NCBI GenBank assembly: GCA_963971575.1 | Contig: OZ020625.1 | Span: 29,363,753-29,427,752, forward strand | Origin: Liopterus haemorrhoidalis | Taxonomy: Eukaryota > Arthropoda > Insecta > Coleoptera > Dytiscidae | Length of the DNA stretch: 64,000 nucleotides | Reading direction: 5' to 3' | Shown here: in pieces, positions 43,639-54,700 of the stretch | Layout: each line of letters starts with the position of its first letter | How positions within the stretch are numbered: position 1 is the first letter of the stretch | The notes under the pieces: model-generated | Told to the model about the DNA's origin: nothing | Databases searched by the model: none | The model's input: only the letters and a program-made list of their open reading frames with translations | Made by a program: the position numbers and the translations under genes

Positions 43639-44193
43639 TTCAGAGCTCTTAAATAGCTTATGCACTGTATCTTATGGACTGTTCACTGTCACCAGTATGT
43701 CATATGGTAAGACGTGAAACCGTTCAGACCTCCAAATTTAATACGCTGTTTGTTGTGGATTGTGCATAAATTTCTAAACTTATAGCTAGTGAGATGTTTT
43801 AATGAGACAGACATATAAACACATTGGGTATCGCATTCTATCAGTGACACAGTAGTTATCGAATGCCTTTACATAACCTAACATAATGTCATCATTAACA
43901 AATCTTGCTCAAAATTACAAAGACGGACAGTAAATATGATCAATTTAGGTAATTAGGTAGTTAAAATCTAAGACAACAGAATTATAAGAACGATAATACA
44001 TATAAAATATTTTACGAAGCTAAATAGTTGGTTTCAAAATTCACAGATGGAGGGCTATTGGTAACGTACTAATTTATAACAGATGTGAACGGTACATGGA
44101 ACGTTAAAAGAATGCATTAAAGCATAACTCAGAGCGACACAACGCAGTATATAACTTATTAATTTAAAGTGGTCTGAATGCGGCTTTATTAAC
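43639..44193. mobile_element. Family D MITE, copy 2 (555 bp)
   Basis: Terminal inverted repeats AAGCCGCATTCAGAGC and TCTGAATGCGGCTT. The interior is nearly the same as at 30386-30950. No coding capacity. Confidence 0.85.
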
Positions 44194-44633
44194 TACAAAT
44201 TTCATCCTTGACGACCTAATAGTTTCTACTGTATTTTAATAGAATATAAAATAAAATACAGTATTTTTTTGCACACTTACGTTCGCTAAAAGCACACATC
44301 TAGATGCGGGCGAGGGACGATTCGCTAAACCAAAGGGTATAGTGATAAACGGATGGGTAAAGCTATTCAATTTGCTGAACCCTTTGTCGTATGGTGTGTA
44401 GTTATGGGGACCACTCGAGCATCTGTTAATTGCTATATTGTCTAACTAACGCCAGAATTCGCTCCCTACATTAAGGTCTACAAAATAATCTGTTTGCATT
44501 TTCACCTAATTGACTATTCAACCAAAAATAATAATCAAATTTTAGTTCAATCAATTCCTCTAGAAAATATTTTAGTGGATGGCCAAATATTGACTTTTTA
44601 AGCTGGCGTTCCCGTTACAAAAAATCTTTGAAC
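44194..44633. other. Unassigned sequence
   Basis: Moderately GC-rich patch near 44300-44460, no frame or repeat partner. Confidence 0.4.
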
Positions 44634-44809
44634 ATTACCGTCCGTCAACATATATAAGGGAAGTATTGTGATCATACCGATTTTGACATTTCGAGATTTC
44701 GATGGATCTCCACGAATTGAGGTCCCTACATAACGTTTTGACTATTTTTAGCATGATGTCTGTCCGTCTGTCTGTCCGTCCGTCCGTCCGTCCGTCTGTC
44801 TATCTGCCT

Positions 44810-44841
<32 letters not shown>

Positions 44842-45107
44842 CTCTGTGTACACGTGCAGAGCAAATTCGGCTAAAAGGATTTTTATGAAACTTCATATTT
44901 AAGCTTCTGACATCAATGGCACGAGTTGATCAACTTTTGGTAAAAATCGGTTGACTAGAAATGGAAGTTTACTCGTATCGATTTTAAGATTTTTGTGAAT
45001 ATTTAACATCAGAAAAATATTTCGGAAAAATGTATTTAATAAAAGTTGCTATAAAAGCAATAACTAACAACTTTTATTTAGGACATTTTTTGATAAAACG
45101 AAAAAAT
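44634..45107 (+). mobile_element. Helitron-like family B copy
   Basis: 5' ACCGTCCGTCAACATATATA, GGATCTCCACGAATTGAGGT block, GTCT/GTCC tract 44759-44845, and body to ACATTTTTTGATAAAACG. The 3' end is lost at the border with satellite S. Confidence 0.82.
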
Positions 45108-45540
45108 AGCGATCTTCGGTTGAAATTTTTTGATTCTCCGTAGTTTATTTAGTCTAGAGAAAAATTGGGGCTTTAATTGTTTGACGCGTTTTGAAAATAT
45201 GACAATTTTTTTAATGGCATAATTTACGTTGTTTGTGAAAACCTGAATTTAAAAAAATCACAACTCAAAAACGGTTAGAGAAAACGACCTGGAGTTAAAA
45301 TTTTTTGATTCCTCGTAGCTTATTTAGTCTAGAAAAAAATTGAGGCCTTATTCGTTTTGTGTATTTGAAAATTATGACAAATTTTATTATGGCGTGATTT
45401 ATAGAAATTTTCATCTTCGCATGCGGTTGAAATTTTTTAAATCTTGAGGCCGTAATAGACCTAATCCAATTTTGAAACAAAAAATTTTTTTGAATTTTTT
45501 TTTTTTTTTTTAATTTATTGAATATTTTGATAATTCTTAA
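45108..45540 (-). repeat. Satellite S, inverted old monomers
   Basis: Two to three diverged monomers in the opposite orientation (CAAAAACGGTTAGAGA, GTTTATTTAGTCTAGA). 45541-46330 beyond them is unassigned AT-rich DNA with scattered GACGT motifs at its right side. Confidence 0.75.
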
Positions 45541-46332
45541 CTAAAAAAATGGTCAAGGATAGAAATCTGCGGTTCGAATTTTTAAAATTATATGCTTGTT
45601 GAATAAAATACTATTTTTACAATAAAAGTTAATTAATTTTCTTGGTAGAGCTTATGAAAAATGACAATTTTAAGCTTTCCCGAGACGACTAAAGAAGCAT
45701 TTTCTCATTTTCCACAAGAATGGATTATTCTATGTTACTTTCTAAAAGAAAATAATCTTCTTTAGGAAAACTTCATCGACTTCCTTTGTAAAATATACGA
45801 CTAATATGGTTTTTATATCTATTGTAAATTTTATATTACATATTTATTATCTACTACAAAAATATTTCTAATACCTTAAAATTTTTACAATAGGGGATAG
45901 GCATGATTTTTTTAAATTTTTTTATTATATTCCTCTTGTTGCATATAAACATAAAAAACAGTTTTTAATTTTTTTTTTTTTGTAATTTGAAGGCTTAAAA
46001 AAATCATAAATGTATGTAGCGCGCGAAAACGACGTGTGACGTCTTACCCCTTCTAACTGACGTATGACACTACTAGCTTACCGGCGTACATATGTAGTCT
46101 GTTGTGAACTTATTTGTTTGTATAACTTTTATAGGTTATGTAAAGTTAGAGTGATTTTAATTAAAAGAGATAACTTATATTGCAATATTTCAATTATGCC
46201 TCTAACGTTTTGTAACTTCATGTAAACAATGAAGTAAAATTCTGACATCTAAATTACATAAATATTTACATTTTACAGAGTTGCAGCGTTTGTTTACATA
46301 AAGTTATAGAATATAAAATAAAAATTACTTAC

Positions 46333-46463
46333 AGGTCTGCTTTGACACCACGTATTTCTTCAGCACTGTAGCATTCATTATTTTTCATATATTCCATGAG
46401 CATAAATGCATCAATGTTGGGTAAATTATCACTCTGAGCCCTAACAAAATCTTTATCTGCCAT
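46333..46463 (-). CDS. First-exon-like fragment, YqaJ-domain-protein type
   Basis: The ATG at 46463 opens MADKDFVRAQSDNLPNIDAF and continues to EEIRGVKADL, with a strong donor (CT|gtaagt at 46332) after 43 codons plus two bases. The beginning MADKxFVRAQSxNLPxxD-F and the VRGVK-like end match, from memory, the start of a group of arthropod proteins whose later part is a SWIM finger/YqaJ-type exonuclease-like domain and which are often repeat-associated. No second exon is recognised downstream (below 46333), where satellite and TE relics lie. It may be an isolated or dead exon, or the next exon may be too diverged to see. Confidence 0.5.
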
Positions 46464-47310
46464 TTTAATAATAAATGCGTGAAAAATTGTTTAAAAACAA
46501 ATACAAAACTCTCGAACAATACAATATACACACGTGTAAAGATTATGTTGTAGCTGTATCTGTGACGTGAAACCCCTATCGTTTGACGTCATACTCAGTC
46601 GTTTTTACTCGGCAACCTTCGCGCTGTGGTCGGCTTATTTTAAATTTACAATATTTTAATTCAAAAATTTGGCTATAATATTAATTAAAATGTAATTTTT
46701 GTTTTGTTAGGTGACATAACTAACATTAACATATCAAAATAATGTAGTTTTAAGGAAATACAAATTTTATGCATATCCCCAATTTTGTATGCTAGTTTGA
46801 ACTACGCATACATGTGACGTATTCCCTCTTACGCTCTGATTGGTCAGAAGTTACGAGACAACCCTTACTTTAATAATCTTCTTACACTTATGAAATACCT
46901 ACAAAACCCTGAAATGTACACATAATAATTTTATATTTACTGTTAATAATCATCTGTATAGCATTATGGGTCTTCTGATTTCAATTAAGCAAGCCTTCTA
47001 AAAACAATTGAATAGAAAAACAAAATAAAACAAGAGAAGTTAATTCCTCTAATCAAGTATCAACTGTCAAATCAACGTTAAGTATGTTTCGCTGTCGGAC
47101 ACGTACGTTAGTCGGGTTGCCTGACTTCCCAGGGGCATCGCAGCGATGGACGCTTGCAATTAAAGTAGTTTCGGGGGTGAAAAACTGGGGGAAAATGTTA
47201 ACCGAACTTTATATATGTGTATAAACTTGACAGAAAAGCAATGAAACTAAATTTCATTCACGAGAAATATCAATAAAAAATTATGGTCCGTTCAAACGTT
47301 ATGCTACGTT
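46464..47310. other. Upstream region of the exon-like fragment
   Basis: Contains GTGACGTGAAACCCCTATCG (46562) and GTGACGTATTCCCTCTTACG (46815), echoing GTGACGTCTTACCCC at 46036. These flank the exon on both sides and may belong to one element. A family A end (ATACCTACAAAACCCTGAAA) lies at 46894. Confidence 0.4.
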
Positions 47311-48600
47311 CACAACCTTGAAATTAAAATTAACGGTTAGAGATAGCGACCTCCGGTTAGAATTTTTGGATTCTTCGTAGTTTATTTAGTCTAGAAAAAA
47401 TTTGGGGCTTTAATCGCATAACGCGTTTTGAGATAATGACAATTTTTTTAAATGACATTATTTACTTTATTTGTGAAAATTGTGAATTAAAAATGAGCAC
47501 AACTCCAAAACGGTTAGAGATAGCGACCTGTGGTTAGAATTTTTGGATTCTTCGTAGTATATTTAGTCTAGAAAAAATTTAAGGCTTTAATCGTTAAACG
47601 CGTTTTGAGATTACGACAATTTTTTTAAATGGAATTATTTACTTTACTTGTGAAAATTGTGAATTAAAAATGAGCACAACTCAAAAATGGTTAGAGATAG
47701 CGACTTGCGGTTAGAATTTTTGGATTCTTCGTAGTTTATTTAGTCTAGAAAAAATTTGGGGCTTTAATCGTTTAACGCGTTTTGAGATTACGACATATTT
47801 TTTTAATGACAATATTTACTTTATTTGTGGAAATTGTGAAATAAAAATGTGCACAACTCAAAGATGGTTAGAGATAGCGACCTCCGGTTAGAATTTTTGG
47901 ATTCTTTGTAGTTTATTTAGTATAGAAAAAATTTGGGGTTTTAATCGTTAAATGCGTTTTGAGATTACGGCAATTTTTTATAATGGCATAATTTACATTA
48001 TTTGTGAAAACCGTGAATTAAAAATTAGCACAACTCAAAAACGGTTGGGGATAGCGACTTGCGGAGAGAATTTTTGGATTCTTCGTAGTTTATTTAGTCT
48101 AGAAAAAATTTGGGGCTTTAATCGGGTAACGCGTTTTGAGATTATGACATTTTTTTAAATGACATTATTTACCTTATTTGTGAAAATTGTGAATTAAAAA
48201 TGAACACAACTCAAAAACGGTTAGAGTTAGCGACCTGCGGTTAGAATTTTTGGATTTTTCATAGTTTATTTAGTCTAGAAAAAAATTGAGGCCTTATTCG
48301 CTTTGCGTATTTTAAAATTATGACAAATTTTAATATGGTGTGATTTATAGAAAATTTCATCTTCATATGGACGTATCTCAAAAACGAAATGCGATAAGGA
48401 CCTGCGGTTGAAATTTTTGAAATCTTGAGGGCCTAATTGACTTATAACCAAATTTTGAGACAAAAAAAATTTTTGAAAATTTTTTATTTTTTTTTAAATT
48501 TTTTGAAAAATTTGATAAATCCTACCTAAAAAATGGTTAGAGATAGAAATATGCGGTTTGGATTTTTAAAATTCGCATACATTGGTTAGCCTAAAAAAAA
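47311..48600 (-). repeat. Satellite S, inverted array (~177-bp period)
   Basis: Seven monomers with AACGGTTAGAGATAGCGACC and GTTTATTTAGTCTAGAAAAA, the reverse orientation of the 14.9-17.2 kb array. They are clearly diverged, hence older. Confidence 0.88.
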
Positions 48601-49290
48601 ATTTGGGCTTTAATAAAGCAATTATTAAGTTTTGTATGGGCTGTAATCCAAAACCCTTGAAAATGGCCAAAAATCGAAAAAAACGTAAGGGGTACCCCTT
48701 ACGATTTTTTCGATTTTTGAGCAAAAATTTTTTATCTCCGATTTTATTGAAAATTGGTACAAATATGTATTTTTGGTCATAGATCAATAAAATTTGGTCC
48801 ATTTTGAAGTTTGGGCAAAAGTTTTGGAATTATAGGCAAAAAACTGACCCAAATCGGCTCTAACTCAAAAACTAGAAGAGCATGAATTTTTTAAATATTT
48901 TTTTCATAATCCTCGCCCTAAAAATAGCTTAAAATTATATTTTGGCTAAAATCGGAGTCAAAAAAATTTTGACCAAAATTTCAAGATTTTAGGAAAAAAA
49001 AAAATTTAAAGTTTGTTTGAAAATTGGCATACTTATATATTTTTAGCCTTAGATCACAAATATATGGTCACTTTTGAGTTACGGTCTAAAATTTTGACAT
49101 TTGCGGCAAAAAAAGTTAAAAAAGAGACAAATTTGAAAATATTTATAAAAACAAAGTAACAAAAGTGACTTACTTGCGCTTACACGGCAAGCCGTTTTAA
49201 CATTTAATACTAAATTTATTCCACTCTCATAGAAATTAGTTGAAAAATGTACGTATGTCATGAAAATGTTTGTAAATGAAATTCGAAGTA
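48601..49290. repeat. AT-rich repeat with GGTACC palindrome
   Basis: Near-perfect ~52-bp palindrome at 48669-48719 centred on GGGGTACCCC. The remainder continues the satellite-like style (AACTCAAAAACTAGAAGAGC) without clear period. Confidence 0.6.
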
Positions 49291-49294
49291 CAGA

Positions 49295-49690
49295 CGATTC
49301 CGCTTAATTGGGCTACCGCTTAATTGGGGCAGCCGCTTATTTGGGCTACCGCTTAATTGGGCTACCGCTTAATTGGGGCAGCCGCTTATTTGGGCCAAAT
49401 CTCAAAGAACAGGAACCAAACCAAGGAACCAATAGTAAATTTACATGTTTAATTGGGACAACATTCCGCTTAATTGGGACAGTAAATTTAAGATCACAGT
49501 ATACATATTATGTTACACATATTCTCAAGAAAAAATATGTACAAGGAATTTAATAATACAGCGTTATTTTATGCAGGAAGGAAATGAAGGGAGCCCTACA
49601 TCCGCACTGAATACCTGTGCTGATTTTGTAGAAGTGAAATGTTACAATAACAAAAGACAGACTACACTTGACGCATTTTTGCATTGAATT
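49295..49690 (+). mobile_element. pogo/Tigger-like element relic
   Basis: A tandem terminal motif CCGCTTAATTGGGGCAGCCG / CTTATTTGGGCTA is repeated between 49300 and 49400, and again TTAATTGGGACA at 49450-49485. A C-terminal peptide ending KRQTTLDAFLH* (49576-49687) resembles pogo/Tigger transposase tails (xQTTLxxFF). The catalytic core is missing. Confidence 0.6.
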
Positions 49691-50350
49691 AAATTGTATG
49701 TATTTTATTTTGGAATTTATTCTTATTTTTTCTTAAAAGTTTATATTTTTTGGTAATATGTAATTTATAGTTTTGTCCAAGAGTTTTTTCCATGAGATAG
49801 GTAATATTTTGAAGATGACACTAACTTAATATTAAATGTTAAAACGGTTTGCCATATAATTTTTAATTCAATTTCTATCATGAGTAATATTTTGAAGACA
49901 TGTCAGTGGTAATTTAAACTGTTTATAAATAGGTTTTAATAAATAGTGTGCCACTTGTTGAGTACCGCAGTTCATTAAGAGTCACCACATGACAGAAACC
50001 GATAACAGAGTCCATAGATAACGAACAACTGGCATAGAGAGGGTGATAAAACACGAGAATATGGTGGGAAGAGAGCACACAAAATTGTCTTTATATAAAG
50101 TTATCTTATTAGATTTCTTATGATGTTGTTAGATGAAAAAATACAGATATATTGAGTTTAGGTTTTGATTTTGATATATGATCGGAAGTGACGTGTCTTT
50201 TGCTGATAAAATACTAAATTTCTCGACTTAAAGGGAGGTTAAACATCACAGTTCTCAGAATTTATTTTATATAAATCTAACAGTCTGTTTATAAAATTAT
50301 TTTCTTCTGTATTTTAAAATTATTTATTTCTGTTAATAAAATTTCTATAA
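49691..50350. other. Unassigned AT-rich sequence
   Basis: No gene or repeat ends recognised. Confidence 0.45.
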
Positions 50351-51207
50351 GCAGTTCACTTTTGTAAGAACAAACTATGGTCTATTTCAAATTAAAAAAA
50401 AAGTAGATAGCGCTGCGAACCGAGTACGATTTACACTGGATAAATGCAATATAATGGAAAAATTAAAATAAGTTACAACTAGGGCATGGACGTAGTAACT
50501 GGGTTAGCAAGTGATTTTTTTTTTAATTTAAAAAAGTTATAAAGATATTGAAATAACAAGGCAGATAATACACTTACGTTATTTATACGACATAAATTCA
50601 GTTTAATGGGAAATTTGAAAAAGTTAAAAAAATATTAATTTTAAAAATGATGTATTATATATAAAAAGAGAGATTTGGCTAAAAGAGTTTAAATAAAGCA
50701 ATAAAACAAACAATATATCTTCAGAGCTAAAGTTTCGTATTTAAATAATTATTGTAAATAAAAATTAAAAATATATGTATATATGAAGGTCTAAAAATTA
50801 TATCAATAACTTCTTCTTTGGGCACAATCAGCTGGCCTGTCTTTTGGCCTCACATTAGTCCTCTCTCTTGATCTGTTAATTGTCAAGTGTCAAAAAATAT
50901 TTTTATGTCAGATAACCTAAAAAATATATAACTGCGTAAAAACAAATTACATGGAAAATTTTCTTCATAAAATCTACGCCAAGAATATAAATAAAAGTCT
51001 AAATATGTAAATAATAACAAAATATATGAAAAAAATTAAATAATATAAATAATATATATTTCCAATGTACGACACTGAACATCTGTCAACTTGGACTAAA
51101 AACAATATTTGAACAGTGTAATAGGGATGACGATCTAAACCAATCCGAAGCAAGGACAAACAGCTCCTATCTTCTTACACACATTTTTCTACTTTGAAAT
51201 AGACCAT
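50351..51207. mobile_element. Family 6 element, copy 1
   Basis: Left end GCAGTTCACTTTTGTAAGAA then ATGGTCTATTTCAAA; right end TTTGAAATAGACCAT. It provides the empty target (CCAATGTACGACACTG, 51062-51077) for the MITE1 inserted in copy 2 (61870-63127). Confidence 0.85.
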
Positions 51208-51441
51208 CGTTACGTATTACAAAATGAGACAGATAGTAGTATGCTACTATTATCTGTCTCATTTTGTAATACGTAACTAACAGGGAAAGTTCATTTTTTA
51301 TGTTGTATATTGACAATACATTTATAATATTATCATAGTATTGGTACACACGGATACGTCAAAGTCTGTTTACACCACAACAGTCACCAAAGTAACCAGA
51401 TCTAGTTTCGTATTACAAATTGAGACAGATTATATGACTTT
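51208..51441. mobile_element. Family 9 MITE with palindromic left end
   Basis: TATCTGTCTCATTTTGTAAT (51250) to ACAAATTGAGACAGAT (51436), ~195 bp, inverted termini. An extra inverted copy of the left end makes a 69-bp palindrome at 51209-51277. The reverse-orientation sister is at 63226-63416. Confidence 0.8.
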
Positions 51442-51481
51442 AATAGCGAACAATTTTTTAATATACAATATTTTTTTCTAG

Positions 51482-51745
51482 ATTCAATATGGAGGACAGA
51501 TTTGGATTTCATGGTAGTCCATCATGATCGTCTGGTGGTTCTATCGTTCATGACAGCATCTTCTGGACCCAACGGTTCTTCTAGCAGTCCCCCAGCCCTA
51601 CCTACAGCAGCGCCTTTGGAATCAGCGACAGCTACCTTCGTTAGTACCTTAAATACCAGCAAAGGAAGTCCACAAGCCTTGCCAGGAAGTGTAGTCAATA
51701 TGCTAAGAGAATTTTTTAACATAGAATCTGGAGATACCAACATAG
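51482..51745 (+). CDS. tinc: tinc-like exon a
   Basis: The acceptor tttttttctag is followed by two bases of a split codon, then SIWRTDLDFMVVHHDRLVVL and a PALPTAAPLESATATFVSTL loop. The donor ATAG|gtaag leaves one base. No initiator Met is plausible here; it is an internal exon. Confidence 0.85.
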
Positions 51746-54700
51746 GTAAGTTAAAAAAAAAAGTTTGGCCGCCGTTTTTTTTTGTGTTTTCTGAGTATTT
51801 ATTTCAGTAACAAAATACGTGAATACAAGGGTTGCCTTTTATATTTGAGGATTTGAGATCAAAAACAATTATTTATCAACAAAAGTGACTTTATTGTTTT
51901 TCAAAATATTCTCTATGAAGATCAATACACTTTTGCATGCGTCGTGGGTTCGAGCCCCACGTTGGGCGCCAGTTATAGAATTGCACTATGTATATATTGC
52001 CCTTAAATTAATAAAATAGGATATATAATGATATATTAATACATTATATACAAAGTTTTAGTAGTTTTACAATAAGAATTCAGTATATGACTATACAAAA
52101 AACATATAATAATTCAGTCAGATGCTCAACTATTAATATTACAAAATATTCGTTGCTAGGAGACGGTAAATATTCAAAATTTAAGATCTAGCGTGTTACA
52201 CCCTCTGATTGTGTTGATACGTATACCTTCTACTGATTTTACGACCACATCACTGCTAATAGTAGGTACAGTCCATCTATCTAAGCCTGGCAGATGTTGG
52301 GTGCGCAGTAGCAATCACTAGAAATTGGAGTGGGGACGTCAGTTGACTTCAGACTGTCTTGCTGCAAGCATCAGTGAAAGTACATTCGGGTGAAAAAGTA
52401 TAATGGAATTTAAGACGAAATTATGCGGGCGCGTAAACCATAGTCAGTGTAAGGAGATTATTAGTAATGTGATTGACTTTATGACTAAGTAAGCTGCAGC
52501 AGGGAACGTGATTATACCTTTGAAGAATATTTTGGATCGAGTTTCAGCGTGCACAGGCGTTTCTGCAAGAAGTTTAAGTAGATTTAACAAGGAAAAAAAA
52601 AGTGTCTGCAGGTTAGACAAGTTAAAAGTTGTAATACAATATAACTTTAATACAAAGATGAGACACGGACGGAACAAATATTTTGAACAAAAGAATCCGA
52701 AATTTCACGTTCTAAATTAACAATCATAATAAATATCTTTGTTATAAGACGCAACAAAGCTGTTCAACAAAAACATTTATTTTGTTTGGTAAACTTAGTT
52801 CAGTTCTTAACAGGCTTTTCATTTTTATTTCATTGTTATATTATTTATACATTATTATTTTCTAAATTCAGGTGAACGTTCCACATTTTCGTCACCTAGA
52901 AAACAGAAAGAAAGAAGTGAACAGAAAATATGAAATATAAAAAGTAATCCATTAAATTGTGGAAAAAATGAATATTTTGATGAAAACTTGTGTCTCGTAC
53001 TGTACAGACCAAGCGCTCGACCCTCTCTTTCTTTCCGAATGCGTTCTTCCTCTGCGCGAAACTGATTTCCCACACGCCAGTACTAAATAGATTTGCTGTA
53101 CGTGTGACGTAAATGTTAAATGTCAGACAGATGTCAGATAACTTTCCAGGTTAAGTATCTTTTTACGATTTGGTTTGGAGATTATCTTGTGTGTCGAATA
53201 GGGTGACCAGACGTACTCTTTTTAAGAGTATTATACTCTTTTTTGAGTAATATTTTCTGTACTCTTACTTTTTATAAAAAAAAAACCTGAATATACTTTT
53301 TTGATGGTCATTTGTTTTTATTATTTCTAGTTTAGAAGTGAGGACCTTTTTTTTGCTCATCACTTCTATTTTGGGAGTGAAGACTTTTTTTTTTGGAAAT
53401 TTTAATATGTTGAATTTTTTTTTTTCAGATGCTGGATGGGGCAGTTCTGTTAGCGTTGAATACCTAAATTATGCATTGGCGCTTTTGGTTTATTCTGTAA
53501 GATATCCAGCCGTCTTTTGGAATACAAACAAATGTTTTGGAATCGTTTTTTCTCTACAACTCTTGGTTAACAGCGTCCAGAGTCTTCTAAGTTATGCTGG
53601 AATGTCCGTTTTGTACAAAGTAAGTTGGAAAATTCTCACAATACCTCCCTTATATATGTTGGCGGTCGGTAAAAATAGTTATGGAATTGTAAATAAACAA
53701 ATTGCATTATGGCTGCCATATTATTGGGACGTCCTAGACATATTGGTAATATGTAATATCTCTTTTGTGGTTTCCAGGTTCAAATTATTGGAGGTTGGAA
53801 AGCGTTACCTCTACTACAACATTATCCAAATGGAATAAGTCCATTAGGTGGAAAGTCCCCCTTTTTGCTCAATGCCCATGTAACTCTAGCTTTATTTTCT
53901 TTATCTAGTCTTCTAGTTTTGTCTTCAAGTTTGGTTCTGTATCTCTACGGACATGGGAGGTAAGAAAATATTTATTTATATGATTTAGGGACAAAATCCC
54001 CAAATATTACCCCTGTACACCACTGTATATAATATATTTTCCAGGTTTAATTCGTTCCTAAACCACCAACGTGATCGAAAACATATATTTGTAAATTCAA
54101 ATACTCAAACCAGTGGCGGAGGTTGGGGGTATTTTACCCACTGCGCCGCACTGTGTTGTCTGCTAGCAGTAGCTGTTACTACGGCACCCTTACTATACGA
54201 CTACACCCTGGTCTACAGAGGAAGCCTTGATGGCGCCATCTTAGCTTGTATCATAGCTGGGATATTGCATTTATTTCTTTGGGTGGTTGTGTGGCTGTTT
54301 TTGACCATCAAACATCGATGGACCTTCAAATTAAGAGTTACTGTAAGTATTTTTATGTATTTAAATCAAATTTTCTAATTTTTTTGTTGAAAAAATCACG
54401 GCTCCGGAGTCATATATATACACATTCAATTTGTATTATTTTCATGAATTTTTTGTAGGGACATCTTTCTTAGATAATAACAAATTATATAAGGTACGGA
54501 AATTGTTAGTTTTTTACACAGTTTTCATTATTTTTCACTTTTTAACTTGCAATTTTAGGTTAGATTTACCCATAATTCAGCGTAAATTTGACGTCTATCG
54601 CAGCGCTAGGTTCGGTTAAGTCATAGAATGCGAGCGAAGCGAACTACCCACCTTTTAGTTTAATGACCAAACACTATCTTAGGTTAGGTTTGGTTAGTAA

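Noticed and set aside
47085..47220. Possible upstream tinc exon or small gene (MFRCRTRTLVGL...)
   Set aside because: No fitting acceptor or donor phase and no recognised similarity.
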